NCBI GenBank assembly: GCA_050290225.1
Contig: JBNKHG010000091.1
Coordinates: forward strand, 1-64,000
Direction: 5' to 3'
Source: JBNKHG01 sp050290225
GTDB lineage: Bacteria; Pseudomonadota; Gammaproteobacteria; Pseudomonadales; Cellvibrionaceae
DNA: 64,000 nucleotides
Part shown: in pieces, positions 16,573 to 26,183 of the stretch
Numbering within the stretch: the first letter of the stretch is position 1
Layout: each line of letters starts with the position of its first letter
Notes under the pieces: model-generated
Told to the model about the DNA's origin: nothing
The model's input: only the letters and a program-made list of their open reading frames with translations
The model's database searches: none
Program-made: the position numbers and the translations under genes

Positions 16573-17406
16573 TTACTCGTCGACCAGGATCTTGTTTAGC
16601 GTATTGCTGAGCGCCACGAAGGATTCCAGTGACAAATTCTCGGGGCGCACGCTGGTGTCGATGCCCAGCTGATCGATCTGCTCCACCGTCAACAACTGCT
16701 TCAATGTATTGCGCAGCGTCTTGCGCCGCTGCTGGAAGGCGATGTTGACCAAGCGTTCCAGCAGTTTGAGGTTGTCGGCGGGGTGAGGTGGACGCTCGTA
16801 TGGGGTCAGACGCACGATGGCGGAGTCGACCTTTGGCGCAGGCTGAAAGCAGCCGGGCGGTACCGGGAACAGGGCGTCCACCCGGCAGTAATACTGCACC
16901 ATTATACCCAGGCGGCCATAGGCTTTCTCCCCGGGTTGTGCCCCCATGCGATCCACCACTTCTTTTTGCAGCATAAAGTGCATGTCTTCCACCAGGTGGT
17001 GGTAGCTTAGCAGGTGAAAAATCAATGGAGTGGAGATATTGTAGGGCAGATTGCCGATAATTCGCAGGGGCTTGTCCCCAGTTTGCAGCTGAGCGAAGTC
17101 GAATTTGAGGGCATCGGCCTGGTGCACAGCGAAATTGCGGTGCTTGTCGAACTTGACGTGCAACCAGGGTATCAGATCCCGGTCAAGTTCAATCACGGTC
17201 AGGCTTCCCGCTTCGCTTTCGGCCACCGCGTCCATCAATGATTCGGTGATGGCGCCCTTGCCGGGGCCGATTTCCACCAAATGGTCGGTCGCCCTGGGGG
17301 CAATGGCTCGCACAATGCGCTGAATCACGCCCGGGTCGACGAGGAAGTTTTGTCCGAAACGCTTGCGCGCGCGGTGGCTGAGTTCGCCATGGGGCGCTTT
17401 AGTCAT
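16573..17406 (-). CDS. rsmA: 16S rRNA dimethyladenosine transferase RsmA (KsgA)
   Basis: Dimethylates A1518 and A1519 of 16S rRNA late in 30S assembly. The 277-residue Rossmann methyltransferase has FGQNFLVD at the start, the SAM-binding VEIGPGKGAITE (about 45-56) and the catalytic NLPYNIS (about 118-124), and a C-terminal helical domain (QQRRKTLRNTLK). Its place between pdxA and apaG is the conserved one. Length normal. Confidence 0.96.
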   Translation of the reverse strand: MTKAPHGELSHRARKRFGQNFLVDPGVIQRIVRAIAPRATDHLVEIGPGKGAITESLMDAVAESEAGSLTVIELDRDLIPWLHVKFDKHRNFAVHQADALKFDFAQLQTGDKPLRIIGNLPYNISTPLIFHLLSYHHLVEDMHFMLQKEVVDRMGAQPGEKAYGRLGIMVQYYCRVDALFPVPPGCFQPAPKVDSAIVRLTPYERPPHPADNLKLLERLVNIAFQQRRKTLRNTLKQLLTVEQIDQLGIDTSVRPENLSLESFVALSNTLNKILVDE

Positions 17407-17436
17407 AGATAAGATCCGTATGGGCGTGATTCCCGG

Positions 17437-18444
17437 TTATGGGTTGCCTTTTTCGGCGCCCAACATGTCCAGCGCGTAGTTGAGGGCTGTCTGCAGGCTA
17501 CCCAGGTCAGCCCGGCCGCTGCCGGCCAGGTCCAGGGCCGTGCCGTGATCCACCGAGGTACGGATTATAGGCAGTCCCAGGGTGATATTTACCGCCTTGC
17601 CAAACCCCTTGAATTTTAACACTGGCAAACCCTGGTCGTGGTACATGGCGAGCACAGCGTCGGCGCTATCCAGGTACTTGGGGGTAAACAGGGTGTCGGC
17701 GGGCAGTGGGCCTTGCAGATTCAGGCCTTCTGCGCGCAGCTTTTCCAGTACCGGTTCGATCACCTCGATCTCCTCCCGTCCCATATGCCCGCCTTCGCCG
17801 GCGTGGGGATTGAGGCCACACACCAGTATCCGGGGCCTGTCGATACCGAATTTGTGTACCAGGTCGTGATGCAGGATATGGATTACACGGGTAAGGCCTT
17901 CGGGTGTAATGGCGTCGGCCACGTCTTTCAGGGGCAGGTGGGTGGTGGCCAGGGCCACCCGCAATCCCTCTGTGGCGAGCATCATCACCACCTGCCCGGT
18001 GCCGGTGGACTCAGCCAGATATTCAGTGTGGCCGCTAAATGTCCGTCCAAAGGGTGTCAGGCCTGCATCGTTGATCACCCCTTTGTGCACCGGGCCGGTT
18101 ACCAGAGCCCCGTAAAGGCCTTCGCGGCAGCCGTCAATGGCGGCATCCAGGGTGGCAAGCACATAGGCGGCATTGGCGGGGTTGAGTTGCCCGGGTTCAG
18201 CCTCGGCGGCCAGCGTCACAGGCTGGACGGCCAGCTCGCCTGCAGCCAGCGGAATGGGGCGGGCCTGTGCGTCGACTTCCCGCAGCCGTAAGGGCAGCCC
18301 CAGCCTCGCGGCCCGAGCCGTCAGCAGCCCGGGATCGGCAATGGCAACAATTTCATGGGCTTGGGGTTGCTGGGCGAGGGCGATGGCCAGGTCGGGGCCT
18401 ATGCCGGCTGGCTCGCCCGGTGTCAGTGCTATACGAAAGGTCAT
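17437..18444 (-). CDS. pdxA: 4-hydroxythreonine-4-phosphate dehydrogenase
   Basis: PdxA oxidises 4-phosphohydroxy-L-threonine in pyridoxal 5'-phosphate synthesis. The 335-residue protein has the family opening ALTPGEPAGIGPDL, VTGPVHKGVIN in the middle and MYHDQGLPVLKFKGF, whose His takes part in metal binding, near residue 270. It lies 31 bp downstream of surA and upstream of rsmA, the standard gammaproteobacterial arrangement. Confidence 0.95.
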   Translation of the reverse strand: MTFRIALTPGEPAGIGPDLAIALAQQPQAHEIVAIADPGLLTARAARLGLPLRLREVDAQARPIPLAAGELAVQPVTLAAEAEPGQLNPANAAYVLATLDAAIDGCREGLYGALVTGPVHKGVINDAGLTPFGRTFSGHTEYLAESTGTGQVVMMLATEGLRVALATTHLPLKDVADAITPEGLTRVIHILHHDLVHKFGIDRPRILVCGLNPHAGEGGHMGREEIEVIEPVLEKLRAEGLNLQGPLPADTLFTPKYLDSADAVLAMYHDQGLPVLKFKGFGKAVNITLGLPIIRTSVDHGTALDLAGSGRADLGSLQTALNYALDMLGAEKGNP

Positions 18445-18475
18445 GTCCCGTCTCTCGTCACCAGGGACTGGTGAC

Positions 18476-19774
18476 TTACAGCATTATTTCCACATAGGCT
18501 TCGTCGCGGATTTCCTGCAACCAGCTTTGCAGTTCTTCCTCGAAGCGTCGCTTGCGCAGCAAGTTGGCGGCCTGGTTGCGAATCATTGTCTCGCTCATGT
18601 CTTCCTGGCGTCGCTCTTGCACCTGCAGGATATGCCAGCCGAACTGGCTGCGGAATGGCACACTGACCTCGCCCACATTGACCTGCTTTATCATGCTTTC
18701 AAATTCGGGCACGAATTGGCCAGGCATGGACCAGCCCAGGTCGCCGCCACTGAGCATGGAACCGATATCCTCGGAGTGCTCCTTGGCCAGTGCGGCAAAG
18801 TCCTCACCCGCTTCGATCCGGGCTTTGAGGCGTTTCAGCTTTTGGTAGGCCTGGTCGTCACTGAGGATCGCCGAGGGCTTGACCAGGATGTGCCGCACTT
18901 TGGACTGTTCCACCAATTGCTCGCCACCACCACGCTGGTCATAGAGCTTGAGGATATGGAAGCCGGCAGCACTGCGGAAAGGCTTGGATACACCGCCTTT
19001 GGTCAGTTTGGGGACCTCGTCAGCAAACAGGGCGGGTAACTGCGCCAGCTTGCGCCAGCCCAGATCGCCTCCCTGCAGAGCATTCTGCCCGGCGGAGTTG
19101 GCCACTGCCAGCTTGCGAAAATCGGCTCCGGTCTCCAGTTCCCGGTGTAGCTGGTCAGCCTTGGCCTTGGTGCTGTCAATTTCGGCTGCCGAAGCGCCGC
19201 TGGGCAGGGCGATCAGGATATGGCCCAGCTGGTAGTCAGGGGACGTCCAGAATTTACCTTCGGTGGAGGCGAGGAAACTGTCGATCTCCTGCTCGGATAT
19301 TTTGATACGGCGATTGACGCTGCCCTGTTGCACCCGGTTAATAATCATCTCGCGGCGGATCTCTTCTCGAAGGTCCGCGAGAGTCATGCCCTCCTGGGCC
19401 AGTTGTTGGGCAAAAGCCTCCTCCGAAAGCTTGTTTCCCTGCCGGATACGGGCTATCGCCTGGTTGAGCTGACTGTCGTCAATACTGACATTGGCGCGCT
19501 CCCCCAGGTTTAGCTGCAGCTGTTCAATAATCAATCGCTCCAGGATCTGGCTTTGCAATACATCCATCGGTGGCAATTCAGTGTTTGCCGCCTGTAGCTT
19601 GTGGGTGATACTGATCAAGCGTTGCTGCAGTTCGCTGGCCATTACCACGTCGTCGTCGACCACCGCGACCACCTTGTCGAGAGTGATGGTCTGGGCTCCG
19701 AGACCGAGGCTGGCCGCCAGGGCGCAACCGGCCACCAGTCCGCTCCATACTTTTTTCAGGCTATGTGTTTTCAT
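18476..19774 (-). CDS. surA: Periplasmic chaperone/peptidyl-prolyl isomerase SurA
   Basis: SurA escorts unfolded outer-membrane proteins, including LptD, across the periplasm. The 432-residue protein has a signal peptide ending near ALAASLGLGAQ (about 27), an N-terminal chaperone domain, two parvulin domains (starting about YQLGHILIALPSG and about VRHILVKPSA) and a C-terminal helix returning to the chaperone core. It is immediately downstream of lptD, a functional pairing of chaperone and client. Confidence 0.95.
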   Translation of the reverse strand: MKTHSLKKVWSGLVAGCALAASLGLGAQTITLDKVVAVVDDDVVMASELQQRLISITHKLQAANTELPPMDVLQSQILERLIIEQLQLNLGERANVSIDDSQLNQAIARIRQGNKLSEEAFAQQLAQEGMTLADLREEIRREMIINRVQQGSVNRRIKISEQEIDSFLASTEGKFWTSPDYQLGHILIALPSGASAAEIDSTKAKADQLHRELETGADFRKLAVANSAGQNALQGGDLGWRKLAQLPALFADEVPKLTKGGVSKPFRSAAGFHILKLYDQRGGGEQLVEQSKVRHILVKPSAILSDDQAYQKLKRLKARIEAGEDFAALAKEHSEDIGSMLSGGDLGWSMPGQFVPEFESMIKQVNVGEVSVPFRSQFGWHILQVQERRQEDMSETMIRNQAANLLRKRRFEEELQSWLQEIRDEAYVEIML

Positions 19775-19819
19775 CGAGTTACTTATTATCCGGTTATTGG
19801 GTTGGAGACCGCTCCATGA

Positions 19820-22687
19820 TCAGGGCAGGGTCTCTTCGCGACGGCTGGAGTTAACAATAGCATCTTCGAGGATGCCACTGACCTTGCCGCCGATGCCGCC
19901 CAGCCCCTTGAGCTGGAATTCCAGAAACACGCCACGGTCGTATTCCAGATCGGTATCGGCGATGGTGTCGCTGATGCTATTGATCAGCTCGTTGTCCAGC
20001 CAGCGGCGCGCCACCAGGCGTACCCGGTAGCAGCAGTTGTTGTATTCGAACCCGGCAAAGGTTTCGAGTTCCCGGTCATTGGTGAAGTCGTGGTTGCCAT
20101 GTCCGATCAGGTTCCAGTTGCCGATCAGCGGCCAGATGAAGGATAGGTTGGCCTGATCGATGGTCTGGTCAAAAACTTCGTCGCTGCTGATAAGGCTGTC
20201 TTGATTAAGGTCCTGTAGTTTGAAGTCTTTGCGATTAAAGCGGTATCCGAGGTTGAAGATGCGACCCTCATCGTCGAAATAACGCAGGGAAGCGTTTCCC
20301 CGGGAGACTTTGCCGCTGTGATCATTCCAGGCGGCATCCAGGCTGTAGCGCCAGTAATCCCCGAGCTGGCCGGCCAGTTGGGCGGCCAGCTCTGATTCAT
20401 CCTGTATTTGTTTTTGCAGCTCTGCCAGTTGATTGGCGGCGGCGGTGCTGACTTTTAGATCAGAGTCGCCGAGAGCGGCTTCCAGGGCGGCAACCCGGGC
20501 ATCCGGATCTTCGATCTCTTCGAGGGAAAAGGTGTCCGTCAAGGTTACCCGGCGTTCGCTTTGGTAGAATATCTGACCCAGGCTGGCGCGCAGACGCTCG
20601 GTGCCGTCCTCACTGATAAAGCGGGTGGTAAGCCCTACAGTCACCTGATTGGCATCGTCGATGCGGTCGCCACCGCTAAAGCGGGTGTCCCGGAACAGGC
20701 TGTCGTAGCTGAAGGTCAGCTCCGAGGTGTCGAAGTCGATGTCGCGACCTCTGCTGGTAAGGTTGAAAAGCTCTTCATGGCTTTCGAAATCGCTGTAGAA
20801 ATAGAACAGCCGCGGTTCGAAGGTTTGCAGGTAGTTAGCGCCAAACAGGGAGTCTTCGCGCTCAAAAACCAGGCCCATGTCCAGACTGCCTTGGCCGACC
20901 GTGATACTGGGTGTGTCATTGACGCTATCGAGGATCTGTTCTTCATCCAGCTGATAGGCGAGGCTCTTGACCATGGCCGAGGGCTTGAAGAACCCCCACA
21001 GCCACTGCTTGTCCCAACTCAATTGATAGTCGAGGCGGGCGCGTTCGCCGAGGATGCGCGGGTCGACGGGGATAGCGTTATCGGGGCCGTGGACGTCATC
21101 GCGGTGATCGAAGCGTACGTATTCGTGATTGAGGCTCAGGTCCCAATCACCTAGCCGGTAGTGGCCGTCGATATCGATGCGCGGCAGCTGCTTGTAGGGC
21201 ACTTCCGTGTTTAGCACGATGGTCTGGAACTCCTCCAGCTTGAGGGTATAGGTCCAGTTGTCGGAGACGTAGCCAAGCTCGCCGGACTTCTTCAGGTGAG
21301 TGGTACTGTTAACGTCGAGGCTGGTGGTGTCCAGGTCGCGAAAATAATCGATATCGCTGACCTTTGTGTAGTCGATACGGGTATTCCAGCGCTCCGCATC
21401 GCCACCGGTGTGGTCGATGTTGATCAGCCAGCGGTCCTCTCCTTCAAAGGGCCGCAGTTGAGCGTCGAACTCTTCCTGGGTAATGCGGCCTTCCGCCAGC
21501 AAATCCTCCAGTTGGTCTTCCTTGTCCTGGTCGTTGCCGCCCTGGTCGCTGCCCAGCGCGGCGATGCTAAGGTCGGTACGGAAGCTCTGTGACAGATGTC
21601 GGAACTGGGCTTCCAGCATTTCGCCCCGGTCAGCGATATAGCGTGGCGTCAGGGTGAGGTCGTAGTTGGGTGCCAGGTTTAGGTAGTAAGGCAGGGAAAC
21701 GTCGGGCCCGCCGTCGTCACTGGAGCCCACGGAGGGGAAGAGGAAACCGGTTTTTCGGCCTTCCCCGAGGGGGAAGCTCAGGTAAGGCGTGTAGAAAACG
21801 GGCACGCCTTTGATATTGACGCGTACATGTTTGCCGCTTCCCATGCTGTTGGTCGGGTCTATGGTGAGTTTACTGCTACGCAATTCCCAGAAATTACTGT
21901 CGGGCTCGCACTGGGTAAAACTGCCGTCGATGAGAACAAGCGTTTTGTCACTGCGGTGATTCAGCTGTTCGGCACCACCTCGAATGCGGGTTTGGTGGAG
22001 CACGAATTGGGCATCCCGCAGTTCGCTGTGACCGGTCTGAATATCCAGAGTGGCGCCATGGGCCGATAGCAGCAGTCCGGGTTCGCGCAGCTGTATTTCA
22101 CCCTCGAGGGCGGCGATATCGGTGCTTTGATCCAGCGTCAGCTTATCTGCGGCCACTTGCCGGTATCCCTGGGTGAGGCGCACGTCGCCTTCAAGGATGG
22201 CGATGGTTTCCTGTTGCAGTTCTGAGTTGTCGGCGCTGGCGCGCAGAGGGGCCCGGTCCGGGTCCAGTTTGGCATCGGAGTCTTTGCGTTTGGGTTCGAT
22301 ATAGGCGCCGCAGCAGGCGAGAGGAATCTGTGCACGCTGCTCCGCTGTCAACTGTTCTTCGTCCACCCAATCCAGGTCATAGCGCAGGGGGGCCGGTTTG
22401 TCAGTGGGGGAGGCGGCGATCGGCTGCTGGTAGACAGCGCTGTGTTTGGGGCGTGTGTAGGTGGGGCCGGGCGCCCTGATTTCACGGCAATCCCAGGTTT
22501 GTTCCGCGCCGATTTTGCAGCGCCATTCGATATGGGTGTCTTCCTCCGCCTGGATCGGTGTTCCCGATTGCGCAGCCATCAGGCCCAGGGACAGCCATAG
22601 CGGGCTTTTTGCGTTGAATCCGGAGCGCAGGTGTCGGCGAATTTGCTGTCGCAGCGGGCGAAGCAAAAATGGGGTCCGTTCGGCCAT
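19820..22687 (-). CDS. lptD: LPS-assembly outer-membrane protein LptD
   Basis: LptD, with LptE, inserts lipopolysaccharide into the outer leaflet. At 955 residues it is longer than E. coli LptD (784). It has a probable signal peptide, an OstA-type periplasmic beta-jellyroll (about 150-290: EGDVRLTQGYRQVAADKLTL and similar) and a large C-terminal beta-barrel. An adjacent Cys pair, in NNCCYRV near the end, matches the conserved CC used in the inter-domain disulfides. The extra length comes partly from acidic stretches around 380-410 and 705-760, probably extracellular loops. Divergent from amgK. Confidence 0.94.
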   Translation of the reverse strand: MAERTPFLLRPLRQQIRRHLRSGFNAKSPLWLSLGLMAAQSGTPIQAEEDTHIEWRCKIGAEQTWDCREIRAPGPTYTRPKHSAVYQQPIAASPTDKPAPLRYDLDWVDEEQLTAEQRAQIPLACCGAYIEPKRKDSDAKLDPDRAPLRASADNSELQQETIAILEGDVRLTQGYRQVAADKLTLDQSTDIAALEGEIQLREPGLLLSAHGATLDIQTGHSELRDAQFVLHQTRIRGGAEQLNHRSDKTLVLIDGSFTQCEPDSNFWELRSSKLTIDPTNSMGSGKHVRVNIKGVPVFYTPYLSFPLGEGRKTGFLFPSVGSSDDGGPDVSLPYYLNLAPNYDLTLTPRYIADRGEMLEAQFRHLSQSFRTDLSIAALGSDQGGNDQDKEDQLEDLLAEGRITQEEFDAQLRPFEGEDRWLINIDHTGGDAERWNTRIDYTKVSDIDYFRDLDTTSLDVNSTTHLKKSGELGYVSDNWTYTLKLEEFQTIVLNTEVPYKQLPRIDIDGHYRLGDWDLSLNHEYVRFDHRDDVHGPDNAIPVDPRILGERARLDYQLSWDKQWLWGFFKPSAMVKSLAYQLDEEQILDSVNDTPSITVGQGSLDMGLVFEREDSLFGANYLQTFEPRLFYFYSDFESHEELFNLTSRGRDIDFDTSELTFSYDSLFRDTRFSGGDRIDDANQVTVGLTTRFISEDGTERLRASLGQIFYQSERRVTLTDTFSLEEIEDPDARVAALEAALGDSDLKVSTAAANQLAELQKQIQDESELAAQLAGQLGDYWRYSLDAAWNDHSGKVSRGNASLRYFDDEGRIFNLGYRFNRKDFKLQDLNQDSLISSDEVFDQTIDQANLSFIWPLIGNWNLIGHGNHDFTNDRELETFAGFEYNNCCYRVRLVARRWLDNELINSISDTIADTDLEYDRGVFLEFQLKGLGGIGGKVSGILEDAIVNSSRREETLP

Positions 22688-22900
22688 TAGGGAATAATTC
22701 CAGCGGTATTTTTGTACTTTTTGTTAAATTGGGCGCTGATTCTACTTGAATCCACCAAGGCTTGGAATTATTAACCCGGTAAGAATTACAAGGGTTGGTT
22801 ATATACGAACCGATCACACCCTAGCTGGTGGTGGCTTGGATTACGGTGACCTTCAGTTACAATGCCCGTCCGCGACCATAATCGATACGACGGTGATTGA

Positions 22901-23974
22901 ATGACAGACCGGCAAAGACAATTGACAGCCTGGGTTCATAATGCCCTGACGCAGCGGCAGTGGCACATCGATGGGCCGCTGGATCTGCAGTCGCTGACAG
23001 GTGATGCCGGATTCCGCCGTTACTACCGTTTACCCACCCATCCGTCGCTGCTGGCCGTTGATGCACCTCCCGATACGGAGGACAGCCGCGCCTTTGTCGA
23101 TATCGCCCGCTTTTTGCGAGACCAGGGGGTGCATACCCCCGAAGTGGTGAGTATGGATGTGGAACGGGGATTTCTGCTGGTGGAGGACCTGGGTGACCAG
23201 CTCTATTTGCAGGCCCTGACTGACGAGACTGTGGACCTGTTCTATGGCGAGGCTCTCATGACATTGTTGCGGATGCAACAGTGTGCTCGCCCGCCACGAC
23301 TCCTGCCGGACTATGACCACAAGCTGCTGCGCCAGGAGATGGAGCTGTTCAGCGACTGGTTTGTGCCAAAACTTTTGGGTTACAACCTCGAGTCCCGGGA
23401 ACTGAAAATGCTGGAGACGCTGTTTGAGTGGCTGGAGGAATCCGCTCAGGCACAGCCCCAGGTGTTCGTTCACCGCGATTACCACTCCCGTAACCTGATG
23501 GTGCGCGAGGGGGCTGCCCCCGGGGTGGTGGACTTTCAGGATGCTGTCTGGGGACCCATAACGTACGATCTGGCGTCGCTGTTGCGCGATTGCTACATCC
23601 GCTGGCCGCGGGAGCGGGTGGAAGGCTGGGCACTGGCCTACGGTGCCATGGCCGCCGATGTGGGATTGATTGACGAGACACAACAGCAAGCGTTCTTGGG
23701 TTGGTTTGACCGGATGGGATTGCAGCGCCATATCAAAGTGCTCGGGATCTTTGCCCGACTTTATCTGCGGGATAACAAACCCGCCTATCTCGATGATCTG
23801 CCGCTGGTGATACGCTATACCCTGGAAGTGGCGGAGTCCTACCCGGAACTGCAAGCGTTTGCCGATTGGTTTAAACAGCGGCTGTTGCCACTGGCGCAAC
23901 AACAGCCCTGGTACAGGGATTACACCTCGGCCGGGGAGCCGGCGACAGTATCGCGCGCCGAGACCGCCGAATGA
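22901..23974 (+). CDS. amgK: N-acetylmuramate/N-acetylglucosamine anomeric kinase AmgK
   Basis: Phosphorylates MurNAc at the anomeric carbon in the cell-wall recycling route of pseudomonads that bypasses de novo MurNAc synthesis and gives intrinsic fosfomycin tolerance. The 357-residue aminoglycoside-phosphotransferase-like protein has the catalytic HRDYHSRNLMV (about residues 189-199) and the metal-binding Asp in VVDFQDAVWGP. It is divergent from lptD and overlaps murU by four bases, the order known in Pseudomonas. Confidence 0.9.
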   Translation: MTDRQRQLTAWVHNALTQRQWHIDGPLDLQSLTGDAGFRRYYRLPTHPSLLAVDAPPDTEDSRAFVDIARFLRDQGVHTPEVVSMDVERGFLLVEDLGDQLYLQALTDETVDLFYGEALMTLLRMQQCARPPRLLPDYDHKLLRQEMELFSDWFVPKLLGYNLESRELKMLETLFEWLEESAQAQPQVFVHRDYHSRNLMVREGAAPGVVDFQDAVWGPITYDLASLLRDCYIRWPRERVEGWALAYGAMAADVGLIDETQQQAFLGWFDRMGLQRHIKVLGIFARLYLRDNKPAYLDDLPLVIRYTLEVAESYPELQAFADWFKQRLLPLAQQQPWYRDYTSAGEPATVSRAETAE

Positions 23975-24684
23975 AGGCGATGATCCTGGCGGCGGGGCTC
24001 GGCAACCGCATGCGCCCACTGACCGATACCCTGCCAAAGCCACTGCTGCAGGTGGGCGGTAAACCCCTGATCCAGTACCCGATCGAACGGCTGCGCCGGG
24101 CCGGAGTGAGGGATATCCTGATCAACCTCGCGTTCCGGGGCGAACAGATTCGTGACCACCTGGGTGATGGCGGAGCCCTGGGCGTCAATATCGACTATTC
24201 CGAAGAGCCTTTCCCCCTGGAAACCGGTGGCGCCATCAATGCAGCTCTGGACTGGCTCGACGCCGACGGGTGTGACCATCCCTTTATCCTGGTCAATGGC
24301 GATGTCTGGAGCGATTTTCCTTTTGAAACCCTGTTGGCGACAAGCCTCGACAGTAACTGTGATGGTTGTCTGGTGATGGTGGACAACCCCGAATTTAATC
24401 CCGACGGGGATTTTTACCTGGGTGACGAAGGCCTGCTCTCGGCGGCGGGGGGGCAAGCCATGACCTACAGCGGTATCGCCCTGTTGCGTCCCTCTCTGGT
24501 GGGGCTATATCCCCGGCGGCGGCAAAAATTTCCGCTGGTGGAACTGTTTCGTTACAGTCTGGAACAGGGACGCTTGCGGGGGCATGCCTACCCGGGGCAG
24601 TGGTGGGACATTGGTACCCCGGAACGGTTGAATGCGCTGGATCGACTGTTGGTCGCCGAAGCGGTTTCGGGTGGCTCCGTCTAA
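23971..24684 (+). CDS. murU: N-acetylmuramate alpha-1-phosphate uridylyltransferase MurU
   Basis: Makes UDP-MurNAc from MurNAc-1-phosphate, the step after AmgK. A 237-residue nucleotidyltransferase with the signature LAAGLGNRMRPLTDTLPKPL at the start and NGDVW, whose Asp binds metal, near residue 111. The ATGA overlap with amgK shows coupled translation of the two steps. Its end lies two bases from the end of the convergent DUF3530 gene. Confidence 0.92.
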   Translation: MKAMILAAGLGNRMRPLTDTLPKPLLQVGGKPLIQYPIERLRRAGVRDILINLAFRGEQIRDHLGDGGALGVNIDYSEEPFPLETGGAINAALDWLDADGCDHPFILVNGDVWSDFPFETLLATSLDSNCDGCLVMVDNPEFNPDGDFYLGDEGLLSAAGGQAMTYSGIALLRPSLVGLYPRRRQKFPLVELFRYSLEQGRLRGHAYPGQWWDIGTPERLNALDRLLVAEAVSGGSV

Positions 24685-24686
24685 TC

Positions 24687-25940
24687 CTATTTTAGCTTCG
24701 CTTTGTCAAGTTTTTGTCCCCGGGCGTGTTGGGCCAGAAAACCGCGAACCCGGCGCGAGAGGCGGTTGTCCTGGCCGCTCAGGGTGGGGGGCAGTTCGGG
24801 TTGGTGCAACTGCTGGTAGGCCACAAACCGGTGGCGCAGGGCGAAGCGTTTTCGCTTTTGTGCCTCTCGTCGGTCGCGAGGGTCGTTACCAAAATAGATG
24901 TCCAGGATTGCCAGGCCAGGGTCGTGCAGGCCCTGGAGAAAGTTGAAGTCCCCCTGGGGAAAATGGTTGCGGGCGTTAATGATGATCATGGCCTGCAGCG
25001 GTTTGAGGCCCTCGCCATCTCTGTCGTAGTCCAGGGTGCGGAAAAACTGGCTGGCGCGGGTAGCCCCCATGCCGTCGCCGATCACCACAATATTGAACAG
25101 TCCCTGGCCATTCAAAAAGCGCATGGCCGCAGCCAGGCGCGCCAGCGCTCGAGCCTCGGCATTGGGTTCCTCCAGCGGCATTCGCGGCATTTCGGATTTG
25201 CTGGTGGTATTGTCCTGTAAGGGGGCAGAATCCGGGGCAGCGGATTTCTCTCCCTCTTCTGTTTCCTTGGGGGCCGCTTCTCTCTCAGTATCCACCGTTT
25301 TACTCAAGGGCTCTTTGTCCGGTGGGAGCTTGTTTGGGGGCTCTTTGTTTGGGGGCTCTTTGTTTAGGGATTCTTTGTCCAGGGGCTCTTTGTCCAGAAA
25401 TTTGGATTCTGCGGCTGCATCTCGTGCTGGCGGTTTGGGAATTGCGGGCATTGGCACTGCCACGGCCAGGGTTGACCAGCCGGAGGCGGGCAATTGTTTG
25501 CGAATGGGCTCTATGGTTTGCGGCCAGTTGGGGTGTTGCCCTTCGGCATGCAGCAACAGAATGGCCCCTTGGGGCTGGCCTGAAAATTCGGTTTCGTAGA
25601 GCGCCAGAAACTTTTCGCTGTCAGTCGTTGGTCCACTTTCCGTTGTTAACCAGAGTATGGTTTCGGGATCTGCAATGCCTCCGGCCAGCAGTTTTATATC
25701 CCGCTCCTCCCGTGAACGGTAGCGTGGAGGCACTGGTAAGCGCTCTGGCGCTGCCTCTGTGCCGGAGGCGGCTGTTGCCGGGGTGGATTCCTCCACGGTG
25801 GTTGCCTCCATGGGAGGCTCCTCAATAGGGGGTTCCTGGGCGGCCAGTAGCGGCGTCAGGCATAACAACGCCCATAACCCTCGCAGGCTGCAGCGAAAAA
25901 GGGGGTGGCGCGCTGTCGACAGTTGCAGATGCTTGGTCAT
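24687..25940 (-). CDS. DUF3530 family exported protein
   Basis: A 417-residue protein I place in DUF3530 from its alpha/beta-hydrolase-like sections (GAILLLHAEGQHPNWP; VVIGDGMGATRASQF); the function is unknown. It opens with a probable signal peptide ending near LLAAQEP (about 34) and an acidic Pro/Glu/Thr-rich stretch to about 70. Around residues 180-215 a five-residue repeat of the LDKEP type occurs about six times, encoded by a 15-bp tandem repeat (about 25309-25396). A low-complexity linker follows. Convergent with murU. Confidence 0.75.
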   Translation of the reverse strand: MTKHLQLSTARHPLFRCSLRGLWALLCLTPLLAAQEPPIEEPPMEATTVEESTPATAASGTEAAPERLPVPPRYRSREERDIKLLAGGIADPETILWLTTESGPTTDSEKFLALYETEFSGQPQGAILLLHAEGQHPNWPQTIEPIRKQLPASGWSTLAVAVPMPAIPKPPARDAAAESKFLDKEPLDKESLNKEPPNKEPPNKLPPDKEPLSKTVDTEREAAPKETEEGEKSAAPDSAPLQDNTTSKSEMPRMPLEEPNAEARALARLAAAMRFLNGQGLFNIVVIGDGMGATRASQFFRTLDYDRDGEGLKPLQAMIIINARNHFPQGDFNFLQGLHDPGLAILDIYFGNDPRDRREAQKRKRFALRHRFVAYQQLHQPELPPTLSGQDNRLSRRVRGFLAQHARGQKLDKAKLK

Positions 25941-26031
25941 AAGGGGGAGTGAAAGGCTATTGCCTCTTGGGGCTCGACACCTATTTTCAGTACAATGCGC
26001 GTCTTCAAAAAAGAAGGCGCGAGTTTTTTAG

Positions 26032-26102
26032 GCGCGTGTCTGTTTTTTTAAGCACGTGTCTATTTTTTAGGCACATGTCTATTTTTCAAGCACGTGTCTA
26101 TG
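26032..26102. repeat. 19-bp tandem repeat upstream of rpe
   Basis: About four copies of a 19-20-bp unit, approximately GCACGTGTCTATTTTTTAG, starting at 26032, 26052, 26071 and 26090 (the last partial). Copies differ by a few bases. Each full copy combines a CACGTG-like word with a T-run. The array lies between the divergent DUF3530 gene and rpe, 80-150 bp before the rpe start, so it may contribute to promoter function or be neutral. Confidence 0.88.
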
Positions 26103-26183
26103 AATAATGTTGTCAATACAATCCCAAAACAATGCGCATATTCGCAAAATCGCGCCGCTACTACCACTTAGATCGGGTTCATT

